This document shows positions 24,901-32,328 of a DNA stretch of 33,656 bases, piece after piece; the first letter of the stretch is position 1; each line of letters opens with the position of its first letter. Made by a program: the position numbers and the translations under genes. The stretch is from assembly GCA_012744395.1 (NCBI GenBank), contig JAAYCB010000467.1:1-33656 (forward strand), read 5' to 3'. This DNA is from Pirellulaceae bacterium (lineage in GTDB: Bacteria; Planctomycetota; Planctomycetia; Pirellulales; Thermoguttaceae). The notes below the pieces were generated by a model. The model saw only the letters and a list, made by a program, of their open reading frames with translations. It was not told where the DNA came from and did no database searches.

Positions 24901-25112
24901 TCGTTAGGAAAATCCTTGACAAACGCGGCCCACGCCTCCGCGGCCAGGTCATAGGACTCGAGGTTCTGAAGTCGAACCGCCGCCGCGTACTGCCGCGCGG
25001 CCGCGCCAGCCGGCTCCTGCCCGCAAAAACCCCAGGTCGCCTGGAACCAGCACAGCGCCAGGCAGACGCCCCCCGCCACCCCGTTCCGAAACAAGCCGTT
25101 CATCACAGACAT
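21963..25112 (-). CDS. Very large exported TPR-repeat protein
   Basis: A 1,049-residue protein built almost wholly of tetratricopeptide repeats. A signal peptide ends near residue 30 ('CLALCWFQATWGFCGQ'). From about residue 40 to 1,049 there are roughly 25-28 TPR-like helix pairs in 34-37-residue steps, for example 'AMYYLGVCLYQQGEYAAARDALSRLIKERPKF', 'DALFYQGECAYMLGEKDRAEKIYQQTVAAYPDH' and 'AQYMIGEIQFERKEHAEAVKSFFKVAYGY'. TPRs bind partner proteins; the spacing resembles CpoB/YbgF and outer-membrane assembly TPRs. As first gene of an ExbB-ExbD-toroid operon it is probably the periplasmic partner. The start at 25112 has GGAG 5 bases upstream; an in-frame ATG at 25103 is possible. Confidence 0.9.
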   Translation of the reverse strand: MSVMNGLFRNGVAGGVCLALCWFQATWGFCGQEPAGAAARQYAAAVRLQNLESYDLAAEAWAAFVKDFPNDARAGHAMYYLGVCLYQQGEYAAARDALSRLIKERPKFESLDSAYLYLGVSQFNLASREQPAGYREAEATLKTLADKYPNGAHRPDALFYQGECAYMLGEKDRAEKIYQQTVAAYPDHKLMPDILYALGVTQEELDKPEEAGKTYDQFLHKHRGHSLAGEVFLRRGNTLAAVGRWNDAAGYFAEAAATGFAMADLAAFRRAEALARMEQFARAADLYASIATDFPQSKHASAAMVAAGKNYCLAGNHARTGEVLAGVLQAGGAAAVEAAHWASRSLLALGQPGEAFQVAEAGLAAAGSSPFAAALMMDQADALYEQPSRRGESVDRYAQIAAKHPEDAVAPEALYMAGFAALEVGRYELARDQTAKFLAAYQEHGLAPDVTYVAAEARLQLGEASESERLYRRLLEQHANHPDQQLWRVRCAAALQMQKKHAEAIEFIAPILGEIRDKNLLAEAETMAGQSALAAGQSDAAIKHLEASLAAAPAWRGADQSLLLLAEAERGQGNDEKAAAALERLFAESPKSSLLDKAHYRFGEIKFAKGDYAAAEQEFRWVLEHAEGSPLVPHALHQLACAQLNDKRPAEAEATASQLLSRFADHPSGAEARYFRGLARQQMAKYAPAAEDLTAAVGGQLPAALRPDALYVLGLCQIGLEQNAEAAKTLAGLLSESPDYAGADNARYQLAWALLLAERRKEAIEQFARLAKDSPESPLAAEAQHHIGEYFYDRKEYDKAAVAYYEAMQAAGQTPLAEKAAHKLGWSYYHNQAYASAEEAFAYQAAAFPSGSLKADGLLMVAESLYQQKKYAEALAAYGRVDGLTNEDFRAIWLLHAGESAGQLKRWEESLAWLKRAAEECPGSRYLPQALCEQGWARQNLGQYDEAIGLYEQVIAKTGSETAAKAQYMIGEIQFERKEHAEAVKSFFKVAYGYSVERWQAEATYEAGRCFEVLGKRTQAVKMYQELVAKYPQAETAKAAKERLAELKR

Positions 25113-25530
25113 CTTCTCTCCATCCAACCCCCTATACAAAGCCCCACGTGCGAGGGGAGGCGTGACAGACAGCCGATCCCATCAGCGGCTCCCCTCCAAC
25201 ACGGGAAAGTTGGCGGCCGCTCCCTGTCGACCGGCCGACCCGGGCAAACCGGCCCCGATCGCCCTGATCCGGGCTTGATCGGGGATGCTCGTTCACGCGT
25301 CGGGGATTCTTTTTGCCGATATCCCTTCGAGTTGCCGATGGCGGCAGCGGCGGGTATCGCTCGGCACCGCCTTGTCTGTTTATGATATACCAATACGACT
25401 GCGCCGTGGAGCAACTGGCACGTCCAGCCGGCTGCCTTCCGGCCGTGCACCACCCGTCCGGGGAGTGCAAAACAGGCCCCCTCCCCCCAACCGTGGCGGG
25501 CGCCCTGCTGTTTTTCTGCGGAGCCAAGCT
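25113..25530. other. Divergent intergenic region, TPR gene / epimerase gene
   Basis: A 418-base spacer between two divergently read genes, so it should hold both promoters. A local AT-rich island at 25369-25400 (TTGTCTGTTTATGATATACC) is the most promoter-like part for the plus strand, but no box pair with good spacing is visible. Near the TPR gene, the minus strand reads TTTGTATAGG at about 25140-25131, a possible -10. CCCCACGTGCGAGGGG (25142-25157) is a partial palindrome just behind it. No supported gene is present. Confidence 0.35.
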
Positions 25531-26523
25531 GTGAAGCACTGCTTTGTCACCGGCGGCGCCGGATTCATCGGAAGTCACCTGGTCGAGCACCTGCTCGGGC
25601 AAGGGCATCGTGTCTCCGTCGTCGACGACGAATCCACCGGTTCGATCGACAACTTGAAACAGGTCATCGACCATCCGCACCTTGAATACACCCGCGGCAC
25701 GGTGGCGGATCGCCAACTCGTCCGCCGCCGGTTGCTCTCGGCGGACGAGGTCTATCATCTGGCCGCCGCCGTCGGCGTGCAACTCATCGCCCGTTCTCCG
25801 ATCCACACCATCGAAGCCAACATCTACCCCACCGAGGTCATCCTCGACGAGCTTGGCCGCATGCACCAGGACGGGCACAAGGTGAAGCTGTTTCTCGCCA
25901 GCACAAGCGAGGTTTACGGCAAGAACCCCAAGCCGATTTACGAGGAGGGCGACGACCTCGTATTCGGCCCCACAACCCGGCCCCGCTGGTCTTACGGGGT
26001 GTCCAAGGCGATCGATGAATTCCTCGCCCTGGCGTATTTCACCGAACGCGGGCTGCCAGTCGTCGTCGGCCGGTTCTTCAACGTCGTGGGCCCCCGCCAG
26101 ACCGGCGCATACGGCATGGTTCTGCCGCGCTTCATCGATGCCGCGCTCGCCGGACGCCCCCTGATCGTCCACGACGACGGCCAGCAGACCCGCTGCTTCG
26201 CCCATGTGGCCGATGTCATCTACGCGATGACCGCCCTCATGGACACGCCCCGCGCCGCCGGAAGAGTCTTCAACATCGGCAGCGAATCTCCGATCACGAT
26301 TCTCGATCTGGCCAGAAAAGTCACCGCGGCGATCCACCCGGAATTGCCGATCGAGTTCCAAAGCTATGAAGACGCCTACTCCGTCAATTTCGAGGACTGC
26401 CGGGCGCGGGTCCCAAGCCTGGCCAAGCTCCGATCGGTAATCCCCTACGAGCCCAAGCACACGCTCGACGCGATTATCCAGGAGATCATCGCCTGGAAAA
26501 AAGATGAGCCCCACGGGCCGTGA
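25531..26523 (+). CDS. NAD-dependent sugar-nucleotide epimerase/dehydratase (extended SDR)
   Basis: A 330-residue extended short-chain dehydrogenase acting on a nucleotide sugar. The Rossmann motif GGAGFIGSH is at residues 8-16. The active site has 'ASTSEVYG' (123-130) supplying Ser/Thr, and YGVSK with Tyr155 and Lys159. 'GRFFNVVGPRQTGAYGMVLPRFI' and 'DDGQQTRCFAHVADVIYAM' are substrate-binding segments as in UDP-glucose 4-epimerase, UDP-glucuronate decarboxylase and dTDP-glucose dehydratase relatives; the exact substrate cannot be read. The start is the GTG at 25531, directly before the beta1 strand, preceded by GCGGAG. Upstream in-frame sequence is low quality. It may supply sugars for surface glycans, though it is not adjacent to the 5.4-9.3 kb glycan operon. 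Confidence 0.9.
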   Translation: MKHCFVTGGAGFIGSHLVEHLLGQGHRVSVVDDESTGSIDNLKQVIDHPHLEYTRGTVADRQLVRRRLLSADEVYHLAAAVGVQLIARSPIHTIEANIYPTEVILDELGRMHQDGHKVKLFLASTSEVYGKNPKPIYEEGDDLVFGPTTRPRWSYGVSKAIDEFLALAYFTERGLPVVVGRFFNVVGPRQTGAYGMVLPRFIDAALAGRPLIVHDDGQQTRCFAHVADVIYAMTALMDTPRAAGRVFNIGSESPITILDLARKVTAAIHPELPIEFQSYEDAYSVNFEDCRARVPSLAKLRSVIPYEPKHTLDAIIQEIIAWKKDEPHGP

Positions 26524-26877
26524 TCGGCACGACCCAGAGGTTGCACCCGCCGGCGATCGCCTGCCACAAGACGGTGATCCCCCCAATCACCTCACGGCCG
26601 ACGCCTTGGCGGCCTGCCGAGCGCGGACGGCCGGGAAGACGGGTCTCCGGCGGTTTGGACGATCGACGCCAACACCTCCGGACAGCCGGACAACGGCAAG
26701 CAGCATCCGGCCGACGCAGCCGTGGCGGGCTTGGCGACTAGGGAGGCAGACTTGATGAGACGAGACGCGCGATGCCGCTGCGCGTCAACCGCCCGGCAAT
26801 CCGGCATTGCCATGCGGACGGACGCAATCATCAGCCAACCATCGACTAATTGTTGCCTGGCCCTGGTTCTGTTCTCG

Positions 26878-26905
26878 GGAGCAAAAGGGGCGGAGCAAAA
26901 GGGGC
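26878..26905. repeat. 14-bp tandem duplication GGAGCAAAAGGGGC
   Basis: Two perfect adjacent copies (26878-26891, 26892-26905), preceded by TTGCCTGGCCCTGGTT at about 26853-26868. The combination GCCTGGCCCC/GGAGCAAAAGGGGCC resembles an interspersed repeat I know from other planctomycete genomes. Confidence 0.7.
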
Positions 26906-27112
26906 CACCCATGAATCACGCGGCCCAAAAAAACGCCCACCAGCCCCACCGCGGCCCGCCCCCCTCCACCTCCTCCAGCCTCTTCAACCCGCTACCCCCC
27001 CCAAAAAACTCCCCCAACTGTTCAAACAACCTCTCCACAAGACCGCCTCTCCCCACGCTCTCCACACCCGTCCCACCGCACCCTGCCCATCTCTTTTTGC
27101 ATCCTTCCCATT

Positions 27113-27131
27113 TTTCGTGTCTTTCGTGGTT
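27113..27131 (-). repeat. Interspersed 'ACCACGAAAGACACGAAA' repeat
   Basis: On the minus strand AACCACGAAAGACACGAAA spans 27131-27113. It is flanked by CCACAGAGAAGCC upstream (about 27162-27150) and by A/G-rich sequence downstream. This belongs to a widespread bacterial repeat whose translations (TTKDTKNGKDAKR) are often mistaken for proteins. Confidence 0.65.
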
Positions 27132-27493
27132 CCCTCTTCCACCCTCTTGGCTTCTCTGTGGACATCGCGCCCGCCGACGAGATTCGCCCGAACAGTGCAG
27201 AAGGGCGCTTCATCGACGCCGGGGGACGGGAGACGCCGTGCGCGGTGTTGGCAGGTGATCTGAGAGGCGCAAGACGCACCCGATCCCAAGGCGCGTCGGT
27301 CGAGACGAACGTGGATCAGGCACTCGACGCTGTTGTCTGCGTTCCCAACGGCTCGATGGATGTCGATGGACGCCCTGGCATTTCCGCCGACGAGTCTCGA
27401 TCTGATCCGGGCTGAAAGGTGCATCGATCCCATCGGATTCGAACGGGGTCCCCACCAGTGGAAGAAGTACCTCCGGCCAGGCGGCCTTCGCGC

Positions 27494-27511
27494 CGGGAGG
27501 GAGATCTCCCG
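27494..27511 (-). terminator. Hairpin downstream of phoR
   Basis: CGGGAG (27494-27499) pairs with CTCCCG (27506-27511); GGGAGATCTCCC (27499-27510) is also a perfect palindrome. It lies about 63 bases after the phoR stop. No T-run follows on the minus strand. Confidence 0.3.
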
Positions 27512-27573
27512 TCGCGCCGACCGATCCTGCCCGCAACATGCGAGCGGACTGTGGGCCGAGTGTTCATTCCCGG

Positions 27574-29364
27574 TCAGCCGGTGGGATTGCCGCCGGCCGC
27601 GGGCAGCTGGATGAAGAACACGCTCCCCTTGCCGACCGTGGTTTCGACCCGCACGGACCCCTTGTGCGCCGTGACGATGTGCTTGACGATGGCCAGCCCC
27701 AGCCCGGTGCCCCCCAACTCCCGGCTCCGGGCCTTGTCAACGCGGTAGAATCGCTCGAACAGCCGCGGCAAGTGTTTCCGCGCGATGCCGCCGCCCGCGT
27801 CCTCGACGCCGATCACTAGTTCGCCCCCTCGCTGCTCGGCGCTAATCCGCACTGCCCCGTTGTTCGGACTGTACTTGACGGCGTTGTCGATCAAGTTGAC
27901 GACCGCCTGTTCCAGGAGCGGCGCGTTGATCTTCGCCACCAGGCCGGCCGGGCACGCAACCTCCAACCCGATCTGCTTTTCCGCGGCCTTCTTCTGGCAC
28001 ATCTCAATCGCCGCGCGGAGCACATCCAGCAGGCATTCCTCGGCCAGCTCGACGGTCTGCTCCTCCGCCCCCCGCTCGATCCGCGAGAGCAGGAGCAGGT
28101 CTTCGATGATTGCATCGAGACGATTCACCTGTTTGAAAACGATCGCGAGAAAACGCAGGGATTGCTCCCTGTCCTCCAGGTTCTCGTGCATCAGGGTCTC
28201 GACAAATCCCTTGATCGAGGTGATCGGCGTTCGCAACTCGTGGGAAACGTTGGCGACAAAATCGCGGCGGATACTCTCCAAGCGCCGCATTCGGGTTGCG
28301 TCGTGAAGGACGATCAGCGCCCCGATCCGCTCCTCCTGGGCGTCGTGCAGCGTTGTCCCGTGCGCATGGATCCAGCGGTCTTCCGCTCCGCTGAGCTCGA
28401 ACTCCGCCTCGACCGGCTCGGCTTTCGAGAGCGTCCGCTCGATGAAGCCCAACAAGGTCGGCCTGCGGACCACCTCGTGGACCATCCGCCCGCGAACCTT
28501 GTCCACTTCGACGCCCAACAGCCCTGCGCACGTTCCGTTGAGATTCAATATCCTGCCTCGCAGATCGACGGCCATGACCCCTTCATTCATGCTTGCCAGC
28601 ACTCCCTGGTGTTCGTTTTGCTGGCGGACGATTGTTCGAATCCGCTGGTCCAACTGTTCCGCCATCGCGTTCAGGGATTGAGCGAGCATGCTGATCTCCA
28701 AGGCGCCCAGGGCCGGCAGGCGGTGCTTGAGTTCGCCGCGCGAGAATCTCTCCGCTCCAGATCGGATTGTCTCCAGGGGGCGGACGATTGCCCGCGCTAC
28801 GAGCAGGCTGGCGACCGCCACGAACACGGCAGCCACCAGCGCCGCGGCGGCGATCCGCCAGTAGACCGCGCGGAGGGTCTGTGCCAGCGTCTGCACGGAA
28901 AACGAAGTCCGGATGGCGGCCGCGACGGCATCACCGCGCCGCAGGGGAATCGCCACGTACATCCGCTCTTCCGCCAGCGTCGTGCTGAACCCCGTCCGCC
29001 GTCCCCGGCCGCCGCCGAGCGCCTCGCGGACCTCCGCACGGTCTCGGTGGTTCTCCATGCAGGCCGGGTTCTCCGCGCTGTCGCCGATGACCTGGCCGCT
29101 GGGCAGAATCACGGTGATTCGCATCACCAGCGCTCGGCCCAACCGCTCGCAGGCGGACTGCAACTCGTCGGTCGCCGCGTGTTGGATCAGGCCGCCGATT
29201 TGGGCTTCGCAGAGCCTTGCCCCAGCCTCCAGCTCCGCGGCCTTTTGGGCAAGATAGAACTGCCGGGCGTGGAGCGAGGCGTACAGCCCCAGCGCCACGA
29301 GCAAAGCCGCGGCGACGGCCAGGTAGCCGAAAAAGACCTGCCACAACAATCGGAAGCTGCGCAC
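27574..29364 (-). CDS. phoR: PhoR-type sensor histidine kinase
   Basis: A 596-residue membrane kinase paired with the response regulator just upstream. Two membrane helices (about 10-30 and 170-190) flank a periplasmic sensor domain (about 31-168). A HAMP domain (about 190-243) and a PAS domain (about 250-355, 'LASMNEGVMAVDLRGRILNLN') follow. The H-box 'FVANVSHELRTPITSIKGF' has phospho-acceptor His375; the ATPase core has the N-box NLIDNAVKYSP (490-500), G1 'EDAGGGI' and G2 'GGTGLGLAIV'. This order is that of PhoR with an added periplasmic domain as in Bacillus-type PhoR. It begins 3 bases after phoB and is surely co-transcribed. No pst or phoU genes are in the window, so phosphate sensing is inferred from the family. 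Confidence 0.9.
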   Translation of the reverse strand: MRSFRLLWQVFFGYLAVAAALLVALGLYASLHARQFYLAQKAAELEAGARLCEAQIGGLIQHAATDELQSACERLGRALVMRITVILPSGQVIGDSAENPACMENHRDRAEVREALGGGRGRRTGFSTTLAEERMYVAIPLRRGDAVAAAIRTSFSVQTLAQTLRAVYWRIAAAALVAAVFVAVASLLVARAIVRPLETIRSGAERFSRGELKHRLPALGALEISMLAQSLNAMAEQLDQRIRTIVRQQNEHQGVLASMNEGVMAVDLRGRILNLNGTCAGLLGVEVDKVRGRMVHEVVRRPTLLGFIERTLSKAEPVEAEFELSGAEDRWIHAHGTTLHDAQEERIGALIVLHDATRMRRLESIRRDFVANVSHELRTPITSIKGFVETLMHENLEDREQSLRFLAIVFKQVNRLDAIIEDLLLLSRIERGAEEQTVELAEECLLDVLRAAIEMCQKKAAEKQIGLEVACPAGLVAKINAPLLEQAVVNLIDNAVKYSPNNGAVRISAEQRGGELVIGVEDAGGGIARKHLPRLFERFYRVDKARSRELGGTGLGLAIVKHIVTAHKGSVRVETTVGKGSVFFIQLPAAGGNPTG

Positions 29365-29367
29365 GGC

Positions 29368-30066
29368 CTATTCCTTGAAGCGGTACCCTACCCCGCGGAC
29401 CGTCTGGATGTACCTCCCTGCCGGCCCAAGCTTCCTCCGCAAACCGACAATCTGCACATCCACGGCGCGATCCGTAACCGCGTAGATATCGCCGTGCACC
29501 GCATCGAGGATTTGCTGCCGCGTGAACACCCAGCCCGGCTTCCGCGCCAACGCCTCCAGGACTCGGAACTCCGTGGCGGTCAACTCGACCGACCTTTCGT
29601 CGACCAGGACCAGGTGCTTCCCCGGATGGATCACCAGGTTGTGGATCGTGAGGATTCCATCCGACTCGGGCGGCGCGGCGGCGGCGCTCGAGCCCGCATT
29701 CCGCAGCGCGGCGCGAACGCGGGCGATCAGGACGTTTCGGCTGAACGGCTTGGTGATGTAGTCGTGCGCGCCCGCGTTCAACCCGGCGACCACGTCCGCC
29801 TCTTCGCCCTTGGCCGTCAGCATCACGATCGCGGCGCCCGCCGTCCGCGGACTCCTGCGGAGTTGCCGGCAGACCGTCAGCCCGTCGACGCCCGGCAGCA
29901 TCAAGTCCAGCAGAACAAGGTCCGGCGGCTGCGATTCGGCACTGGCCAGCGCTGCTTCCCCGGACGCCACGCCGGCAACCTCGTAGCCCTCCTTGAGCAG
30001 GGTGTAGCTCAGGAGCTTGCGAATATCCTCTTCGTCCTCCACCACCAGTACCGACTTGCTGACCAT
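29368..30066 (-). CDS. phoB: PhoB/PhoP-type response regulator
   Basis: A 232-residue OmpR-family regulator. The receiver domain (1-120) has acidic residues Glu10/Asp11, phospho-acceptor Asp54 in LVLLDLMLPG, Thr84 and Lys106 in ITKPFS. The winged-helix DNA-binding domain (about 133-232) has 'LTATEFRVLEALARKPGWVFTRQQILDAVHG' and 'DRAVDVQIVGLRRKLG' as recognition helix, then 'IQTVRGVGYRFKE'. These match PhoB, which regulates phosphate-starvation genes. The four 11-bp-spaced hexamers at 30230-30192 suggest that it controls its own promoter. The phosphate role rests on family resemblance and this site. Confidence 0.92.
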   Translation of the reverse strand: MVSKSVLVVEDEEDIRKLLSYTLLKEGYEVAGVASGEAALASAESQPPDLVLLDLMLPGVDGLTVCRQLRRSPRTAGAAIVMLTAKGEEADVVAGLNAGAHDYITKPFSRNVLIARVRAALRNAGSSAAAAPPESDGILTIHNLVIHPGKHLVLVDERSVELTATEFRVLEALARKPGWVFTRQQILDAVHGDIYAVTDRAVDVQIVGLRRKLGPAGRYIQTVRGVGYRFKE

Positions 30067-30176
30067 GGCATCCCTTTTCGCCCGCCGCCGTTTCCGGAAC
30101 AGGAACCGGCCGCGCGCCGGATGGGTTCCCTGAGAATCTCCCCCGATCGCACGGTGGCCGGCTCCAGCGTTTGGCT

Positions 30177-30230
30177 ATCTTAACGCGTTTCGGTTAATCC
30201 GCGGTTAGGCTTCTGTCAGAATTCCGTCAC
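30177..30230 (-). promoter_or_regulatory. Pho-box-like direct repeats and -10 box upstream of phoB
   Basis: On the minus strand four hexamers follow each other with 5-base gaps: GTGACG (30230), CTGACA (30219), CTAACC (30208) and TTAACC (30197), a strict 11-bp period. Nine bases later comes TAAGAT (30182-30177), a possible -10, with no -35 match at the usual place. Direct TTnACA-like hexamers at 11-bp period over the -35 region are the known arrangement of Bacillus PhoP sites. The opposite strand reads CTGTCAG-AATT-CCGTCAC, close to the E. coli Pho box. The ATG of phoB is 110 bases downstream. Confidence 0.6.
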
Positions 30231-30301
30231 GCCGCGGGCGAGCCGCGCGGCAATCATGCAAGGGGCCGTCTGTTTCGATCCGCCTGCGGGGCGGTGCAGC
30301 C

Positions 30302-30748
<447 letters not shown>

Positions 30749-31072
30749 GCGGTTCTCTCTCGGGGCGGCATGGCTCGCCAACCAGGGGGGCTCGCTGCGG
30801 GCCATCAGGCATTGTTGCCTTCCGGGCAGCGCGTGGCAAGCACGCGCCACCGCGGCAAGCGCCCCGAGGAGGGTGCCCTCGCGCTCTGGCAAACGCCGAC
30901 CGCCGCGATAATAATGACGGTTTGCCCAGCGTCGCTTCGCCAACGATTGCCCCAGTGGGAGCCGTCCTCGGCGCCGCCCCGGTGTGTGAACGTTCCGACT
31001 CCGTCCGGAACGCTGACACGCTGCTGAATTGCCAACCGGCCCAGACCCTTCTAGATCAAGGAGATTCCAGCC
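30749..31072. other. Divergent intergenic region, arsC / TIM-barrel gene
   Basis: A 324-base spacer without a supported gene. It has three inverted repeats: AGGCA-TTGT-TGCCT (30807-30820), GCGCGTG-GCAAG-CACGCGC (30829-30847) and CGTTCCG-N8-CGGAACG (30991-31012). AAGGAG at about 31058-31063 is the ribosome site of the downstream gene. An AATAATAATG patch near 30909 is the only AT-rich spot and may hold the arsC promoter, but no clear box pair is visible. Confidence 0.4.
30991..31012 (+). promoter_or_regulatory. Inverted repeat CGTTCCG-N8-CGGAACG
   Basis: A perfect 7-bp inverted repeat with an 8-base centre, 61 bases before the TIM-barrel gene. It has the form of an operator for a dimeric repressor, or a small leader hairpin. 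Confidence 0.35.
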
Positions 31073-32059
31073 ATGAAATCATCCCATCCCATGACCGACC
31101 GACGACCTTCCCTCAGCCGCCGCGGGTTTCTTGCCGCCGGCGCGGCTTCGATCGTCGCCACGGCCGCTAGCGGGGCCCTCGCTCCGGCCGCCGAACCGGC
31201 CGCCGAGCCGGCTGACGGGCCGGCCGTCGTCTCCCCGCCGCAAGGCAAGCGGATCCTCCTCTCCTGCAAGCTGGGGATGATCGCCAAGGAGGCCGGAGGC
31301 AAGCCGCTCTCGCTGGTCGAGCGCCTGAAGCTGGCCGCCCAGGCGGGCTTCGACGGCGTCGATTTCGACGAGGCCGGCGGCTATACGCTCCAGCAGGCGC
31401 GCCAGGCCGTCGCCGAGTCCGGCGTCTTCGTCCACAACGCCATCAACCATGCCCACTGGCAGCAGCGGCTCACCAGCGCCAACGAGGCGGAGCGGGCGCA
31501 GGGCCGGGCCAACATCGAGCACTGCATGCGGCTTTCGCATGCCGCCGGCGGCTCCGGCGTGCTGATCGTCGTCGGCCGCGGCGGCGACGGGCCGGCGGAG
31601 GTGATCGAAGACCGCTGCCGCGCGGAGATCAAGAAGCTGCTCCCCCTGGCCGCCTCCCTGGGGCAGATGATCCTCGTCGAAAACGTCTGGAACCAGATGT
31701 TCTACGACCACGACGCCCCGCCCGAACAGACCGCCGAGAAGTTCGTCGCGTTTATCGACCGCTTCAACAGCCCCTGGGTGGGAATGTACTACGACATCGG
31801 CAACCATTGGAAGTACGGCCAGCCGGGCGAGTGGATTCGCGCTTTCGGCCGCCGCTGCGTCAAGCTCGACGTCAAGGGCTTCAGCCGAGCGGACAACAAG
31901 TTCACCGACATCGGCGCAGGCGACCTCCCCTGGGACCAGGTCCGCAACGCCCTCGACGAGATCGGCTTCACCGGCTGGGCCACGGCCGAAGTCGGCGGCG
32001 GCGGCGTGGAACGCTTGACAATCGTCCGCGAGCAGATGCAGAAAGCCTTCGGCGTGTAG
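31073..32059 (+). CDS. Tat-exported sugar phosphate isomerase/epimerase-like TIM-barrel protein
   Basis: A 328-residue protein of the xylose-isomerase-like/AP-endonuclease-2 TIM-barrel family, which is widely expanded in planctomycetes. A twin-arginine signal with SRRGFLAAGAAS (about residues 15-26) and the AlaPro-rich cleavage region to about 50 point to folded export. Barrel metal-site candidates are Glu in 'ILVENVWNQ' (about 200-208), Asp/His in 'YYDIGNHWKYG' (about 240-250), Lys/Asp in 'VKLDVKGFSR' and Glu in 'WATAEVGGGGVERL' (about 304-317). The substrate is not readable. A ribosome site AAGGAG sits about 9 bases before ATG. The stop codon TAG is inside the terminal repeat of the element at 32056-32294. 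Confidence 0.92.
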   Translation: MKSSHPMTDRRPSLSRRGFLAAGAASIVATAASGALAPAAEPAAEPADGPAVVSPPQGKRILLSCKLGMIAKEAGGKPLSLVERLKLAAQAGFDGVDFDEAGGYTLQQARQAVAESGVFVHNAINHAHWQQRLTSANEAERAQGRANIEHCMRLSHAAGGSGVLIVVGRGGDGPAEVIEDRCRAEIKKLLPLAASLGQMILVENVWNQMFYDHDAPPEQTAEKFVAFIDRFNSPWVGMYYDIGNHWKYGQPGEWIRAFGRRCVKLDVKGFSRADNKFTDIGAGDLPWDQVRNALDEIGFTGWATAEVGGGGVERLTIVREQMQKAFGV

Positions 32060-32294
32060 GGTGGCCCAGAGCGGACCATCCCTCGGCGGAGCGCATTCCC
32101 ACAGCGCGCACCATCAGACGCAACGCCGGCGCCACCATGGGCGTCAGCGGCGGCCCACCACACGCCGACGCTCGACGTTTAACGCGCTCGGTGGGGCGGC
32201 GCTCGCGCGCTGGCCTTGCAGATATGTTCGGTTCCCGTAAACCGCCGTGGCTTGAGCCAACCACATCCGACGGGCGCGCTCTGCACCACCCTAC
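32056..32294. mobile_element. MITE-like element, 239 bp, with 18-bp terminal inverted repeats
   Basis: GTAGGGTGGCCCAGAGCG (32056-32073) and the reverse complement of 32277-32294 (GTAGGGTGGTGCAGAGCG) agree at 16 of 18 bases, with the outer 9 perfect. The interior encodes no protein and has internal 'ACCATC/CCCACC' segments. Its left end overlaps the TIM-barrel gene and supplies its stop codon. No transposase is in the window, so it would be non-autonomous. No clear target duplication is visible. Confidence 0.55.
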
Positions 32295-32328
32295 AGCCTG
32301 TACGTTGGTCCAGCGCGGCCCCCGTGGG

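Larger units (their letters stand above)
26524..27573. other. Gene-free, repeat-rich region of about 1 kb
   Basis: No frame here has recognisable protein features. The stretch contains a 14-bp tandem duplication (26878-26905), a long C/T-rich plus-strand tract (about 26935-27160) and an ACCACGAAAGACACGAAA-type repeat (27113-27131). The composition differs from the flanking genes. It separates the plus-strand epimerase from the convergent minus-strand phoR, and looks like an accumulation of interspersed repeats and decayed sequence. Confidence 0.6.

Noticed and set aside
21450-25385. A plus-strand frame of over 1,300 codons opposite the TPR and ExbB genes
   Set aside because: It is antisense to clear TPR and ExbB sequence, is Arg/Leu/Gly-rich and has no motif. 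Long antisense frames are expected in GC-rich DNA.
26722-27433. Frames in the gene-free region (178 codons on plus, 149 on minus)
   Set aside because: They are made of Pro/Ser runs or TTKDTKNGKDAK-type translations of interspersed repeats, so they are probably spurious.
28162-30183. A 673-codon plus-strand frame opposite phoR and phoB
   Set aside because: Kinase and regulator motifs on the minus strand are decisive.
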